Origin: DATAEY01 sp045805565
GTDB lineage: Bacteria; Actinomycetota; Thermoleophilia; Solirubrobacterales; Solirubrobacteraceae
Assembly (NCBI GenBank): GCA_045805565.1
Contig: JBJMKZ010000025.1
Location: forward strand, 1-64,000
DNA length: 64,000 bases
Reading direction: 5' to 3'
Part shown: one piece after another, positions 57,431 through 64,000 of the stretch
How positions within the stretch are numbered: the first letter of the stretch is position 1
Layout of the letters: each line of letters opens with the position of its first letter
Program-made: the position numbers and the translations under genes
Notes under the pieces: generated by a model
What the model was told of the DNA's origin: nothing
Database searches by the model: none
What the model saw: the letters and a program-made list of their open reading frames with translations, nothing else

Positions 57431-57661
57431 TCAGGCGTGCAGGGCGGCCTGCTCCTGGGGGGAGGGAAACGACCACGTGGCCCGCGCGCGGCGCTCGGTG
57501 CGGAAGGCGAAGCGCAGCTGGGCGGGCGGGCGCAGCCCCTCGGGCCGGTCGGGGCGGAAGGTCGCGCAGGGTTCGTCGAGCGCCAGGGCGCACAGCAGGT
57601 TGCGTCGGAAGAAGCAGTCCTCGCAGGTCACCTTCGGGGCCGCCGTCCGTCGCTGTGCCAT
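57431..57661 (-). CDS. Cys-rich small protein (possible metal-binding)
   Basis: The 76-residue protein has four Cys within 25 residues, CEDC at 13-16, then LLC and EPC, plus an Arg-rich C-terminal part. The spacing could bind zinc or an Fe-S cluster but does not match WhiB. ATG 57661 is chosen. The divergent gap 57662-57800 holds the NmrA-type gene promoter and otherwise nothing clear. Confidence 0.6.
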   Translation of the reverse strand: MAQRRTAAPKVTCEDCFFRRNLLCALALDEPCATFRPDRPEGLRPPAQLRFAFRTERRARATWSFPSPQEQAALHA

Positions 57662-57787
57662 GCATCTCCTCTCGATGGTCGCCGCACTTCGGCGCGCGGG
57701 CGATTGAAGCACTCCGCCGACCGGCCGCTCAAGGGCGCGGGAGAACCGGTTTGCGCAAATCGCGGCGACCGGTGATCGGAGGGGCCT

Positions 57788-57793
57788 TACCCT
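57788..57793 (+). promoter_or_regulatory. -10 box, leaderless promoter
   Basis: TACCCT ends 7 bases before ATG 57801. Confidence 0.35.
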
Positions 57794-57800
57794 GCCGCCA

Positions 57801-58721
57801 ATGCGGATCCTGGTGACCGGCGCGAGCGGGTACGTGGGCTCCGAGCTCATTCCGCGCCTGCGGACCGCGGGGCATGACGTGCGGGCGTTCGCTCGGGACC
57901 CCGGCCGCGCGCCCGCGGGCGTTCCCGTCGCGGTCGGAGACGCGGTGACCGGTCGCGGGCTGGCCCGTGCGCTGGAGGGGATGGACGGGGCCTACTTCCT
58001 CATCCACTCGATGGAGCCGGCGGGCCCCGCCGCCGGCAGCTTCTCGGATCGCGACCGCCGCGCGGCGGAGAATTTCGCCCGGGCCGCCCGCCGGGCCGGC
58101 GTCCGCCGGCTCGTGTACCTGGGGGGATTGGTGCCGGCCGGTGCGCCGCCGTCGGCGCACCTGTCGAGCCGGCTGGCCGTCGAGCGCACGCTGCTGGAGG
58201 CGGCGCCGGAGGGAGTCGCCCTGCGCGCGTCGATCGTCATCGGCGCCGGCTCGCGCTCGTTCCGGTTCCTCGTGCGCCTGGTGGAGCGCCTGCCGGTCCT
58301 GGCCCTGCCGGCGTGGCGTGACCGCCGTACGGCGCCGATCGACGGACGCGACGTGATCGAGTTCCTGGCTCGCGCGGTCGAGTCGCCCGACGTCGCCGGA
58401 GAATCGCTGGACATCGCGGGCCCGGAGGTGCTCAGCTACGGTGCGATGATCGCGCGCATCCGCGACCACATGCTGGTTGGCCGGCCGGGGATCCGGCTGG
58501 GATCGTTCGAGGCCACGCCGCTGACCAGCCGCATCGCGTCGGTGGTGGCCGGGGAGAACCACGAGCTGGTCGGCCCGCTGATGGAGGGGCTCGGCCACGA
58601 CCTGCTGCCGCGCGACGACCGGGCCGCCCGGCTGCTCCGGGTGCGCCTGCACTCGGTCGACGCCGCGGTGGAGCACGCGCTGCGGGTCTGGGAGGAGCGC
58701 GAGCCGCTGAAGGCGCGATGA
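57801..58721 (+). CDS. NAD(P)H-binding atypical short-chain dehydrogenase (NmrA-like)
   Basis: The 306-residue protein starts with the dinucleotide motif VTGASGYVGSEL and has the GVRRLVYLGGL strand and a later RDRRTAPIDGRDV region, typical of atypical SDR/NAD-epimerase-like proteins. There is no clear YxxxK. The C-terminal part is variable. Its stop overlaps the start of the SRPBCC gene (ATGA). It is preceded by a leaderless-type promoter. Confidence 0.85.
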   Translation: MRILVTGASGYVGSELIPRLRTAGHDVRAFARDPGRAPAGVPVAVGDAVTGRGLARALEGMDGAYFLIHSMEPAGPAAGSFSDRDRRAAENFARAARRAGVRRLVYLGGLVPAGAPPSAHLSSRLAVERTLLEAAPEGVALRASIVIGAGSRSFRFLVRLVERLPVLALPAWRDRRTAPIDGRDVIEFLARAVESPDVAGESLDIAGPEVLSYGAMIARIRDHMLVGRPGIRLGSFEATPLTSRIASVVAGENHELVGPLMEGLGHDLLPRDDRAARLLRVRLHSVDAAVEHALRVWEEREPLKAR

Positions 58722-59164
58722 GCCGAGTGACCGCCACCGTGGAGATCGACGCCCCGCCCGAGAAGGTGTGGGACGTGTTGATGGACCCCGATCGGCTGGG
58801 CGACTGGGTCACCATCCACCGGCGGACGAGTGGGGTGTCGGATCGACCGCTCCGCGAGGGGTCGACCCTCGTGCAGTCGCTGCGGCTGCGCGGAGCCACC
58901 TTCAAGGTGCGTTGGACGGTCGCCGACCTCGTGCCGGGCCGTGCCGCCCACTGGGAGGGTCGCGGACCCGCCAGGTCGGAGGCGCACATCGCCTACCGCG
59001 TGGCCTCCCGCGACGGCGGCGGGACCCGCTTCGAGTACGAGAACGAGTTCACCCCGCCGCTGGGGGCGCTCGGCGCGGCCGCCTCCCGAGCCGTGATGGG
59101 AGGGCTGCCCCAGCGCGAGGCCAACGCGTCGCTGCAGCGGCTGAAGTCGCTGCTCGAGCGCTGA
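58718..59164 (+). CDS. SRPBCC/polyketide-cyclase-like protein
   Basis: The 148-residue protein has the START/Bet v1 pattern: TATVEIDAPPEKVWDVLMDPDRL, then FKVRWTVADLVPGR and TRFEYENEFTPPLG, ending in a long helix. It would bind a hydrophobic ligand in a deep cavity. Its ATG overlaps the preceding stop, so the pair is translationally coupled; a lipid or isoprenoid substrate shared with the NmrA-like protein is possible but not shown. Confidence 0.82.
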   Translation: MSRVTATVEIDAPPEKVWDVLMDPDRLGDWVTIHRRTSGVSDRPLREGSTLVQSLRLRGATFKVRWTVADLVPGRAAHWEGRGPARSEAHIAYRVASRDGGGTRFEYENEFTPPLGALGAAASRAVMGGLPQREANASLQRLKSLLER

Positions 59165-59297
59165 GCGCCGGCGGCTGACGTTCGGGCTTTACCACCCCGC
59201 GCGGGAGTGATATAGCTCGCATCAGCCTCGCAGTGCTGCGACCGGGCGGGGGCGCCGGGACTGTCGGGGAAGCCGCAATCCAGGGAGAGCGCGGGTC

Positions 59298-59573
59298 GTG
59301 TGCCTGGCGATTCCAGGCCGCATCATCGACGTCGTCGACGGGGCCAACCGCCTCGCCAAGGTCGACGTGGCAGGCGTCCAGCGCAACGTCAACATCGGAT
59401 TGCTGGACGGGGAGGGCGGAGTCGGCCCCGGCGACTGGGTCCTGATCCACGTCGGGTTCGCCATCTCGCGCGTGGACGAGGAGGAGGCGCGGGCCACCCG
59501 GGAGCTGCTCGAGCGCATGGGCGCCGAGTACGAGCAGGAGCTCGAGGAACTGAGGGCGAGCGTCATCGAATGA
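59298..59573 (+). CDS. hypC: Hydrogenase maturation chaperone HypC
   Basis: This 91-residue HypC starts MCLAIPGRI, with the essential Cys2, then RLAKVDVAGVQRNVNI and a helical C-terminus. It carries the Fe(CN)2CO precursor between HypD and the large-subunit precursor. It starts at GTG 59298 and is the first gene of the hyp-hydrogenase row. Region 59165-59297 is the operon leader; TATAGC near 59212 is a weak -10 candidate. Confidence 0.93.
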   Translation: MCLAIPGRIIDVVDGANRLAKVDVAGVQRNVNIGLLDGEGGVGPGDWVLIHVGFAISRVDEEEARATRELLERMGAEYEQELEELRASVIE

Positions 59574-59818
59574 CCGCACGGCCCGAGCCGGCCGAGCAGT
59601 GCGGCGCCGATCACTGCATCACCTGTGCCGACGATGGGGTGCCGATGCGGGTGCGCAGCCTGGAAGCGACCGGCGGCCTCGCGGTGTGCACCGACCAGGC
59701 GGGCCGGCGAGCCACGGTCGAGACGGCGCTGGTGAGCGGGGTGGCGGCGGGCGACACCGTGCTCGTCCACGCCGGCGTGGCGCTGGTGCGCCTGGCGCCT
59801 GAGGAGGCGCCGGCGTGA
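59570..59818 (+). CDS. Second HypC/HupF-like protein
   Basis: The 82-residue paralogue keeps the C-terminal HypC pattern (VPMRVRSLEATGGLAVC, VAAGDTVLVHAGVALVRL) but opens with a different, Cys-rich segment (CGADHCITCADDG) instead of MC at residues 1-2. It may act as a HupF-like chaperone. ATG 59570 overlaps the hypC stop (ATGA), and its own stop overlaps the hypD start (GTGA). Confidence 0.78.
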   Translation: MTARPEPAEQCGADHCITCADDGVPMRVRSLEATGGLAVCTDQAGRRATVETALVSGVAAGDTVLVHAGVALVRLAPEEAPA

Positions 59819-60930
59819 GGTTCGTCGACGAATTTCGCGACGCCGAGCTGGGCCGGGCGCTGGCGGGGGAGATCCTCTCCACTGTCGAGCCCGGGCGCCA
59901 CTACAAGGTGATGGAGGTGTGCGGCGGGCACACCCACTCGATCTACAAGTACGGGGTCGACGACCTCCTGCCCGCCAACGTGGAGCTCGTCCACGGACCC
60001 GGGTGCCCGGTGTGCGTCATCCCCATGGGCCGCGTCGACGACGGCATCGCGGTGGCTCGCCAGGCGGGCGTGATCTTCACCTGCTTCGGCGACATGATGC
60101 GCGTCCCCGGGTCGGAGGGGAGCCTGCTCGACGCCAAGGCCCAGGGCGCCGACGTCAGGATGGTCTACTCGCCCCTCGACGCCCTGCGGATCGCCAGGCA
60201 GAACCCCGACCGCGAGGTCGTGTTCTACGCGATCGGCTTCGAGACCACCGCCCCCTCGACCGCGCTCACCCTCAAGCGCGCGAAAGCGGAAGGGGTGGGC
60301 AACTTCTCCTGCATGTGCAGCCACGTGACGATCGTCCCGCCACTGCGCGCGCTGCTGGACTCTCCGGACCTGCGCCTGGACGGGTTCATCGGTCCCGGTC
60401 ACGTGTCCACCGTGGTGGGGGCGCTGCCGTTCGAGTTCATCGCGGCCGACTACGGCAAGCCGGTGGTGATCGCCGGCTTCGAGCCGCTCGACATCCTGCA
60501 GGCGATCCAAATGATCCTGCGCCAGCTGGCGCAGGATCGCTGCGAGGTGGAGAACCAGTACCGGCGGGTCGTTCCCTACGAGGGCAATCCCCGCGCGCTC
60601 GAGGTCATGGCCGAGGTGTTCGAGCTGCGTCCCCACTTCGAATGGCGGGGCTTGGGCTTCATCTCCCAGAGCGGCCTCAAGCTGTCGGAGGCCTACGCGG
60701 ACCTCGACGCCGAGCTTCGCTTCAGCGTCCCGGGCGTGCGGGTGGCCGACCCCAAGGCGTGCCAGTGCGGAGAGGTGCTCAAGGGCGTGATCAAGCCGTG
60801 GGAGTGCAAGGTGTTCGGCACCGCCTGCACCCCGGAGCGCCCCATCGGCACGTGCATGGTCTCCTCGGAGGGCGCGTGCGCGGCCTACTACAACTTCGGC
60901 CGCTTCGCCCGGGAGCGGGAGGTGGTGTGA
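59815..60930 (+). CDS. hypD: Hydrogenase maturation protein HypD
   Basis: This 371-residue HypD helps assemble the Fe(CN)2CO moiety. Motifs in order are EVCGGHTHSIYKYG, HGPGCPVCVIP, FETTAPSTA, FSCMCSHVTIVPP, and a C-terminal Cys cluster (CQCGEV, CKVFGTACTPERPIGTC, GACAAYYN) for the 4Fe-4S centre. The start is GTG 59815. Confidence 0.95.
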   Translation: MRFVDEFRDAELGRALAGEILSTVEPGRHYKVMEVCGGHTHSIYKYGVDDLLPANVELVHGPGCPVCVIPMGRVDDGIAVARQAGVIFTCFGDMMRVPGSEGSLLDAKAQGADVRMVYSPLDALRIARQNPDREVVFYAIGFETTAPSTALTLKRAKAEGVGNFSCMCSHVTIVPPLRALLDSPDLRLDGFIGPGHVSTVVGALPFEFIAADYGKPVVIAGFEPLDILQAIQMILRQLAQDRCEVENQYRRVVPYEGNPRALEVMAEVFELRPHFEWRGLGFISQSGLKLSEAYADLDAELRFSVPGVRVADPKACQCGEVLKGVIKPWECKVFGTACTPERPIGTCMVSSEGACAAYYNFGRFAREREVV

Positions 60931-62018
60931 TGGCCGAGGCCGTCTCGGACCGCGAGCAGCGCATCCTGGGCATCATCGAGACCGCCCGCTCCAAGCGCCC
61001 CAAGTTCCGCGACGAGCGGATCAACATGGCCCACGGGGCCGGGGGCAAGGCGACCCAGAGCCTGATCGAGGGCCTGTTCGTCCCCGCCTTCGGCGGCGAG
61101 TCGCTGGAGGCGATGGCCGACGCCGGTGCGGTCAGGGTCGACGGCCTGGAGCTGGCGATGACCACCGACTCGTTCGTCGTGAAGCCGATTCGCTTCCCCG
61201 GAGGCTCGATCGGGGAGCTGGCGGTCAACGGGACGGTCAACGACCTGGCCGTCGCCGGCGCGCGCCCGCTGGCGCTGAGCCTGTCGCTGGTGCTGGAGGA
61301 GGGCCTGCCGGCCGAGCAGCTGCGCGGCGAGGTCGACGCGATCGCCTCCGCGGCGCGGGCGGCGGAGGTCGAGATCGTCGCCGGCGACACCAAGGTCGTG
61401 GAGCGCGGCCACGCCGACTCCATGTACATCTGCACCACCGGCGTCGGGCGCCGGGATCCCCGCGCCGGCCTGTCCCCCGGCGCGCTCGTCCCCGGCGACC
61501 GCGTCCTGATCTCGGGGACGATCGGCGAGCACGGGACCGCGATCATGCTGGCTCGAGGCGAGTTCGAGCTCGACGCCCCGATCGAGTCGGACACCAGGTC
61601 GCTGTGGCCGGCGGTGGACGCGCTGCTGGAGGCGGCGGGATCCCACGTGCATTGCCTGCGCGACGCGACGCGCGGCGGCGTGGCCTCGGTACTCAACGAG
61701 CTTGCGCGGGCCTCGGGAGTGGCGATGTCGGTCCACGAGGCCGACGTGCCGATCGCACCCGCGGTGGCCGGCGCGTCGGAGATCCTCGGCATCGACCCGA
61801 TGTACGTGGCTAACGAGGGCAAGCTGGTCGCCTTCGTCGCCCCGGAGGCCGCGGAGGCGGCGCTCGCCGCGATGCGCTCGGTTGCGGGATGTGAGTCGGC
61901 GGCCCAGATCGGCGAGGTGCGGACCGACCCGCCGGGGATGGTGCTGGTGGAGACGAGCTTCGGCGGCAAGCGGGTCATGGACCAGCTGGTGGGCGACCCG
62001 CTGCCGCGGATCTGCTGA
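60930..62018 (+). CDS. hypE: Hydrogenase maturation protein HypE
   Basis: The 362-residue HypE dehydrates a C-terminal thiocarboxamide to form cyanide ligands. It has the PurM-like fold with HGAGGKATQSLI, TDSFVVKPIRFPGG and GELAVNGTVNDLA, and ends in the essential PRIC Cys. ATG 60930 shares one base with the hypD stop. It has an N-terminal extension of about 30 residues before the first motif. Confidence 0.95.
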   Translation: MAEAVSDREQRILGIIETARSKRPKFRDERINMAHGAGGKATQSLIEGLFVPAFGGESLEAMADAGAVRVDGLELAMTTDSFVVKPIRFPGGSIGELAVNGTVNDLAVAGARPLALSLSLVLEEGLPAEQLRGEVDAIASAARAAEVEIVAGDTKVVERGHADSMYICTTGVGRRDPRAGLSPGALVPGDRVLISGTIGEHGTAIMLARGEFELDAPIESDTRSLWPAVDALLEAAGSHVHCLRDATRGGVASVLNELARASGVAMSVHEADVPIAPAVAGASEILGIDPMYVANEGKLVAFVAPEAAEAALAAMRSVAGCESAAQIGEVRTDPPGMVLVETSFGGKRVMDQLVGDPLPRIC

Positions 62019-62020
62019 CG

Positions 62021-62392
62021 ATGCACGAGCTGTCGATAGCCGAGTCGGTCGTCCGGATCGCGGATCGCCACGCCGCGGGCCGGGCGGTGGCCCGGGTGGA
62101 GCTCAAGGTCGGCCGGCTGCGACAGGTGGTGCCGTCGGCGCTGGAGTTCGCGTTCCAGCTGGTGGCCGAGGGCACGGCGGTCGAGGGCGCCGAGCTGGTC
62201 ATCGAGGACGTGCCGGCGGCCGGAGTCTGCCGCGACTGCGGGGCCGAGAGCCAGCTGACCGGGTTCCCGTTCTCCTGCACTCGCTGCGGCGGCTTGGAGC
62301 TGACCGTGATTCGGGGAGAGGAACTGCTGGTGGACACGCTCGAGCTCGAAGAGCAACTGACGACGACTGGAGGGATGGACCATGGCGACTGA
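62021..62392 (+). CDS. hypA: Hydrogenase nickel-incorporation protein HypA
   Basis: This 123-residue HypA has the nickel-binding MHE N-terminus and a zinc ribbon (CRDC and CTRC), with VELKVGRLRQVVPSALEFAF between. It delivers nickel to the large-subunit precursor. It lies 2 bases after hypE, and its last 11 bases overlap the small-subunit gene. hypB and hypF are not in the window and may lie downstream. Confidence 0.93.
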   Translation: MHELSIAESVVRIADRHAAGRAVARVELKVGRLRQVVPSALEFAFQLVAEGTAVEGAELVIEDVPAAGVCRDCGAESQLTGFPFSCTRCGGLELTVIRGEELLVDTLELEEQLTTTGGMDHGD

Positions 62393-63431
62393 GGCACAGG
62401 CTCGAGGCGTGGACGAGGTTCACATCCTCTGGATCTCGGAGGGCATGAGCTGCGATGGGGACTCGGTCTCGGTGACCGCGGCCGGCCAGCCCGGCATCGA
62501 GGATGTGGTCCTGGGGGCGATTCCCGGGCTGCCCAAGGTCCACCTCCACAACAAGGTGCTGTCCCCGACGCTCGGCGGAGAGGAGTTCCTGCTCCCCTTC
62601 CGCCAGGCGGTCAACGACGAGCTCGACGCGCCCTTCGTGCTGGTCATCGAGGGCTCGATCCCCAACGAGAAGATCAACGGCGAGGGCTACTGGACCTCGT
62701 TCGGCAACGACGAGGCGACCGGTGAGCCGCTGACCATCAACTGGTGGATCGACCGCCTGGCGCCCAAGGCGTGGGGCGTGGTCGCCATCGGGACGTGCGC
62801 CACGTACGGCGGCATCCATGCCATGGCGGGCAACCCCACCGGCTGCATGGGCCTGGCCGACTACCTCGGCTGGGACTTCCGCTCGGCGGGCGGCCTGCCC
62901 ATCGTCAACGTGCCCGGCTGCCCGGTCCAGCCCGAGAACTTCATGGAGACGCTGACCTGGCTGCTCTACCAGGCGGCCGGGCTGGCGCCGGTCATCCCCC
63001 TCGACGACCAGCTGCGCCCCCAGTGGATCTTCGGCAAGACCGTCCACGAGGGCTGCGACCGGGCGGGCTACTACGAGCAGGGCGACTTCGCCAAGGACTA
63101 CAACTCACCCAAGTGCCAGGTGAAGATCGGCTGCTGGGGGCCGGTCGTCAACTGCAACGTCCCCAAGCGAGGCTGGATGGCCGGCGTCGGCGGGTGTCCG
63201 AACGTCGGCGGGATCTGCATCGGGTGCACGATGCCCGGCTTCCCCGACAAGTTCATGCCGTTCATGGACATGCCGCCCGGAAGCGGCGTCTCCTCGACGG
63301 TCATGGGCACCTACGGACCGATGATCCGCAGGCTGCGCGGCATCACCAACAAGACCATGAACAAGGAGACGAAGTGGCGCCACAACCGCGACGAGCTCAC
63401 CACGGGCTACCGGCCGCGGTGGGGCGGCTAG
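62382..63431 (+). CDS. hhyS: Group 1h [NiFe] hydrogenase small subunit
   Basis: This 349-residue iron-sulfur subunit lacks a Tat signal, unlike membrane-bound group 1 enzymes. The proximal-cluster motif reads MSCDGDSV: Cys24 is present, and Asp27 stands where the usual CxxC has its second Cys, a feature of the oxygen-tolerant actinobacterial group 1h (group 5) enzymes. Further cluster Cys residues lie in GTCATYGG, VPGCPVQPEN, HEGCDRAGYY, KCQVKIGCWGPVVNCN and GGCPNVGGICIGCTMPG. It oxidises H2 at atmospheric concentrations. ATG 62382 overlaps hypA. Confidence 0.93.
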   Translation: MATEAQARGVDEVHILWISEGMSCDGDSVSVTAAGQPGIEDVVLGAIPGLPKVHLHNKVLSPTLGGEEFLLPFRQAVNDELDAPFVLVIEGSIPNEKINGEGYWTSFGNDEATGEPLTINWWIDRLAPKAWGVVAIGTCATYGGIHAMAGNPTGCMGLADYLGWDFRSAGGLPIVNVPGCPVQPENFMETLTWLLYQAAGLAPVIPLDDQLRPQWIFGKTVHEGCDRAGYYEQGDFAKDYNSPKCQVKIGCWGPVVNCNVPKRGWMAGVGGCPNVGGICIGCTMPGFPDKFMPFMDMPPGSGVSSTVMGTYGPMIRRLRGITNKTMNKETKWRHNRDELTTGYRPRWGG

Positions 63432-63491
63432 GCGTGGCCGTGAACGACGGCGCCACGAGCTGACTTAGAGACCGAGAGAGGAGACCGAGGA

Positions 63492-64000
63492 ATGGCGGTT
63501 CGGGAGAGAGTCAAGCCGGAGGCCGGCAAGATCGTCGACATGTCCTGGGACCCGATCACCAGGATCGTCGGCAACCTGGGCATCTACACCAAGATCGACT
63601 TCGACAACCGGGAGGTGGTGTCTTGCAAGAGCACCTCCTCGCTGTTCCGCGGCTACAGCGTGTTCATGAAGGGCAAGGACCCCCGTGACGCGCACTTCAT
63701 CACCAGCCGCATCTGCGGCATCTGTGGAGACAACCACGCGGTGTGCTCGTGCTACGCCCAGCAGATGGCCTACGGCGTGAAGCCCCCGCCGCTGGGCGAG
63801 TGGATCGTCAACCTCGGCGAGGCGGCCGAGTACATCTTCGACCACATCATCTTCCAGGACAACCTGGTGTTCGTGGACTTCTGCGAGCAGCTGGTCAAGG
63901 AGACCAATCCCAGCCTGCTCGACAAGGCGGAGAAGACCGAGGCCCGCAACGCCGAAATCCACGGCTACCGGACGATCGCCGACATCATGCGCTCCTACAA
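63492..64000 (+). CDS. hhyL: Group 1h [NiFe] hydrogenase large subunit (3' truncated by the window)
   Basis: The first 169 residues are present. They include the N-terminal DPITRIVGNLGIY and the L1 nickel ligand motif RICGICGDNHAVCS near 80-92. The second pair of nickel ligands would lie beyond the window. The start ATG 63492 follows GAGGAGACCGAGG. All codons at the nickel-ligand positions are TGC/TGT, so this part is not a selenoprotein. The gap 63432-63491 holds only the ribosome site. Confidence 0.95.
   Translation, partial: MAVRERVKPEAGKIVDMSWDPITRIVGNLGIYTKIDFDNREVVSCKSTSSLFRGYSVFMKGKDPRDAHFITSRICGICGDNHAVCSCYAQQMAYGVKPPPLGEWIVNLGEAAEYIFDHIIFQDNLVFVDFCEQLVKETNPSLLDKAEKTEARNAEIHGYRTIADIMRSY

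Noticed and set aside
63492..64000. Selenocysteine in the hydrogenase, suggested by selD
   Set aside because: The first nickel-ligand motif RICGIC uses normal Cys codons and no in-frame TGA occurs in the visible part. The second ligand pair is outside the window.

Overview
The window is a continuous chromosomal segment of a very GC-rich bacterium, most likely an actinobacterium of the class Thermoleophilia (Solirubrobacterales/Gaiellales type). This is inferred from the extreme GC bias, the mix of actinobacterial families (LCP ligase, PucR regulator, FtsB-like protein, group 1h [NiFe] hydrogenase) together with CsrA, and many small conserved membrane proteins. No mobile element, phage, CRISPR array or rRNA was seen. 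Genes are tightly packed, no gene-free stretch exceeds 300 bases, and 4-base start/stop overlaps (ATGA, GTGA, TTGA and apparently CTGA) are used throughout.

Layout. 1-5.4 kb: end of a membrane-anchored protein, a class III cyclase, then a fatty-acid module (acyl-CoA dehydrogenase plus hydrolase, divergent TetR) and an R2-like ligand-binding oxidase. 5.4-9.3 kb: small lipoprotein, Lrp-type sensor, UPF0173 hydrolase, selD and a degenerate rhomboid. 9.4-16.8 kb: a large secreted subtilase, a YbdK-type ligase, a DUF2090 aldolase-like protein, thermonuclease, csrA and small proteins. 16.8-24 kb: FtsB-like protein, enolase, MazG, SurA/PrsA-like lipoprotein, Mfd. 24-29.7 kb: the most unusual region, with three tandem paralogous short peptides followed by a PqqD-like/M50 membrane protease, a secreted partner and a lipoprotein, divergent from a Clp_N/HTH protein. 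29.7-35.7 kb: pth, rplY, prs, glmU and tRNA-Gln. 35.7-44.6 kb: MTA phosphorylase, PucR, enoyl-CoA hydratase and the overlapping chain metG-tatD-rsmA-ispE-DedA/PAP2. 44.7-52 kb: metallo-beta-lactamase protein, M23 peptidase, rsmI, ROK glucokinase, LCP protein, EamA transporter, FmdB, glyS. 52-59 kb: a second R2-like oxidase fused to an SCP2 lipid-binding domain with its TetR, a third TetR with a DUF2993 protein, and small enzymes. 59.2-64 kb: hypC-hypC'-hypD-hypE-hypA followed by the small and (truncated) large subunits of a group 1h, high-affinity H2-oxidising hydrogenase.

How parts may work together. A 17-base near-palindrome at the first R2-like oxidase promoter recurs with 15/17 identity at the promoter of the third TetR, 50 kb away, suggesting a shared repressor. 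Many genes have a TAnnnT -10 box 6-7 bases before the start codon and no room for a leader, indicating leaderless mRNAs. Peptidyl-tRNA hydrolase has no ATG/GTG/TTG available and seems to start at CTG; two other genes show a CTGA junction of the same kind. The tandem peptides with the PqqD/M50 protein are the best candidate for an undescribed system, plausibly a RiPP-like or proteolytically matured secreted peptide.
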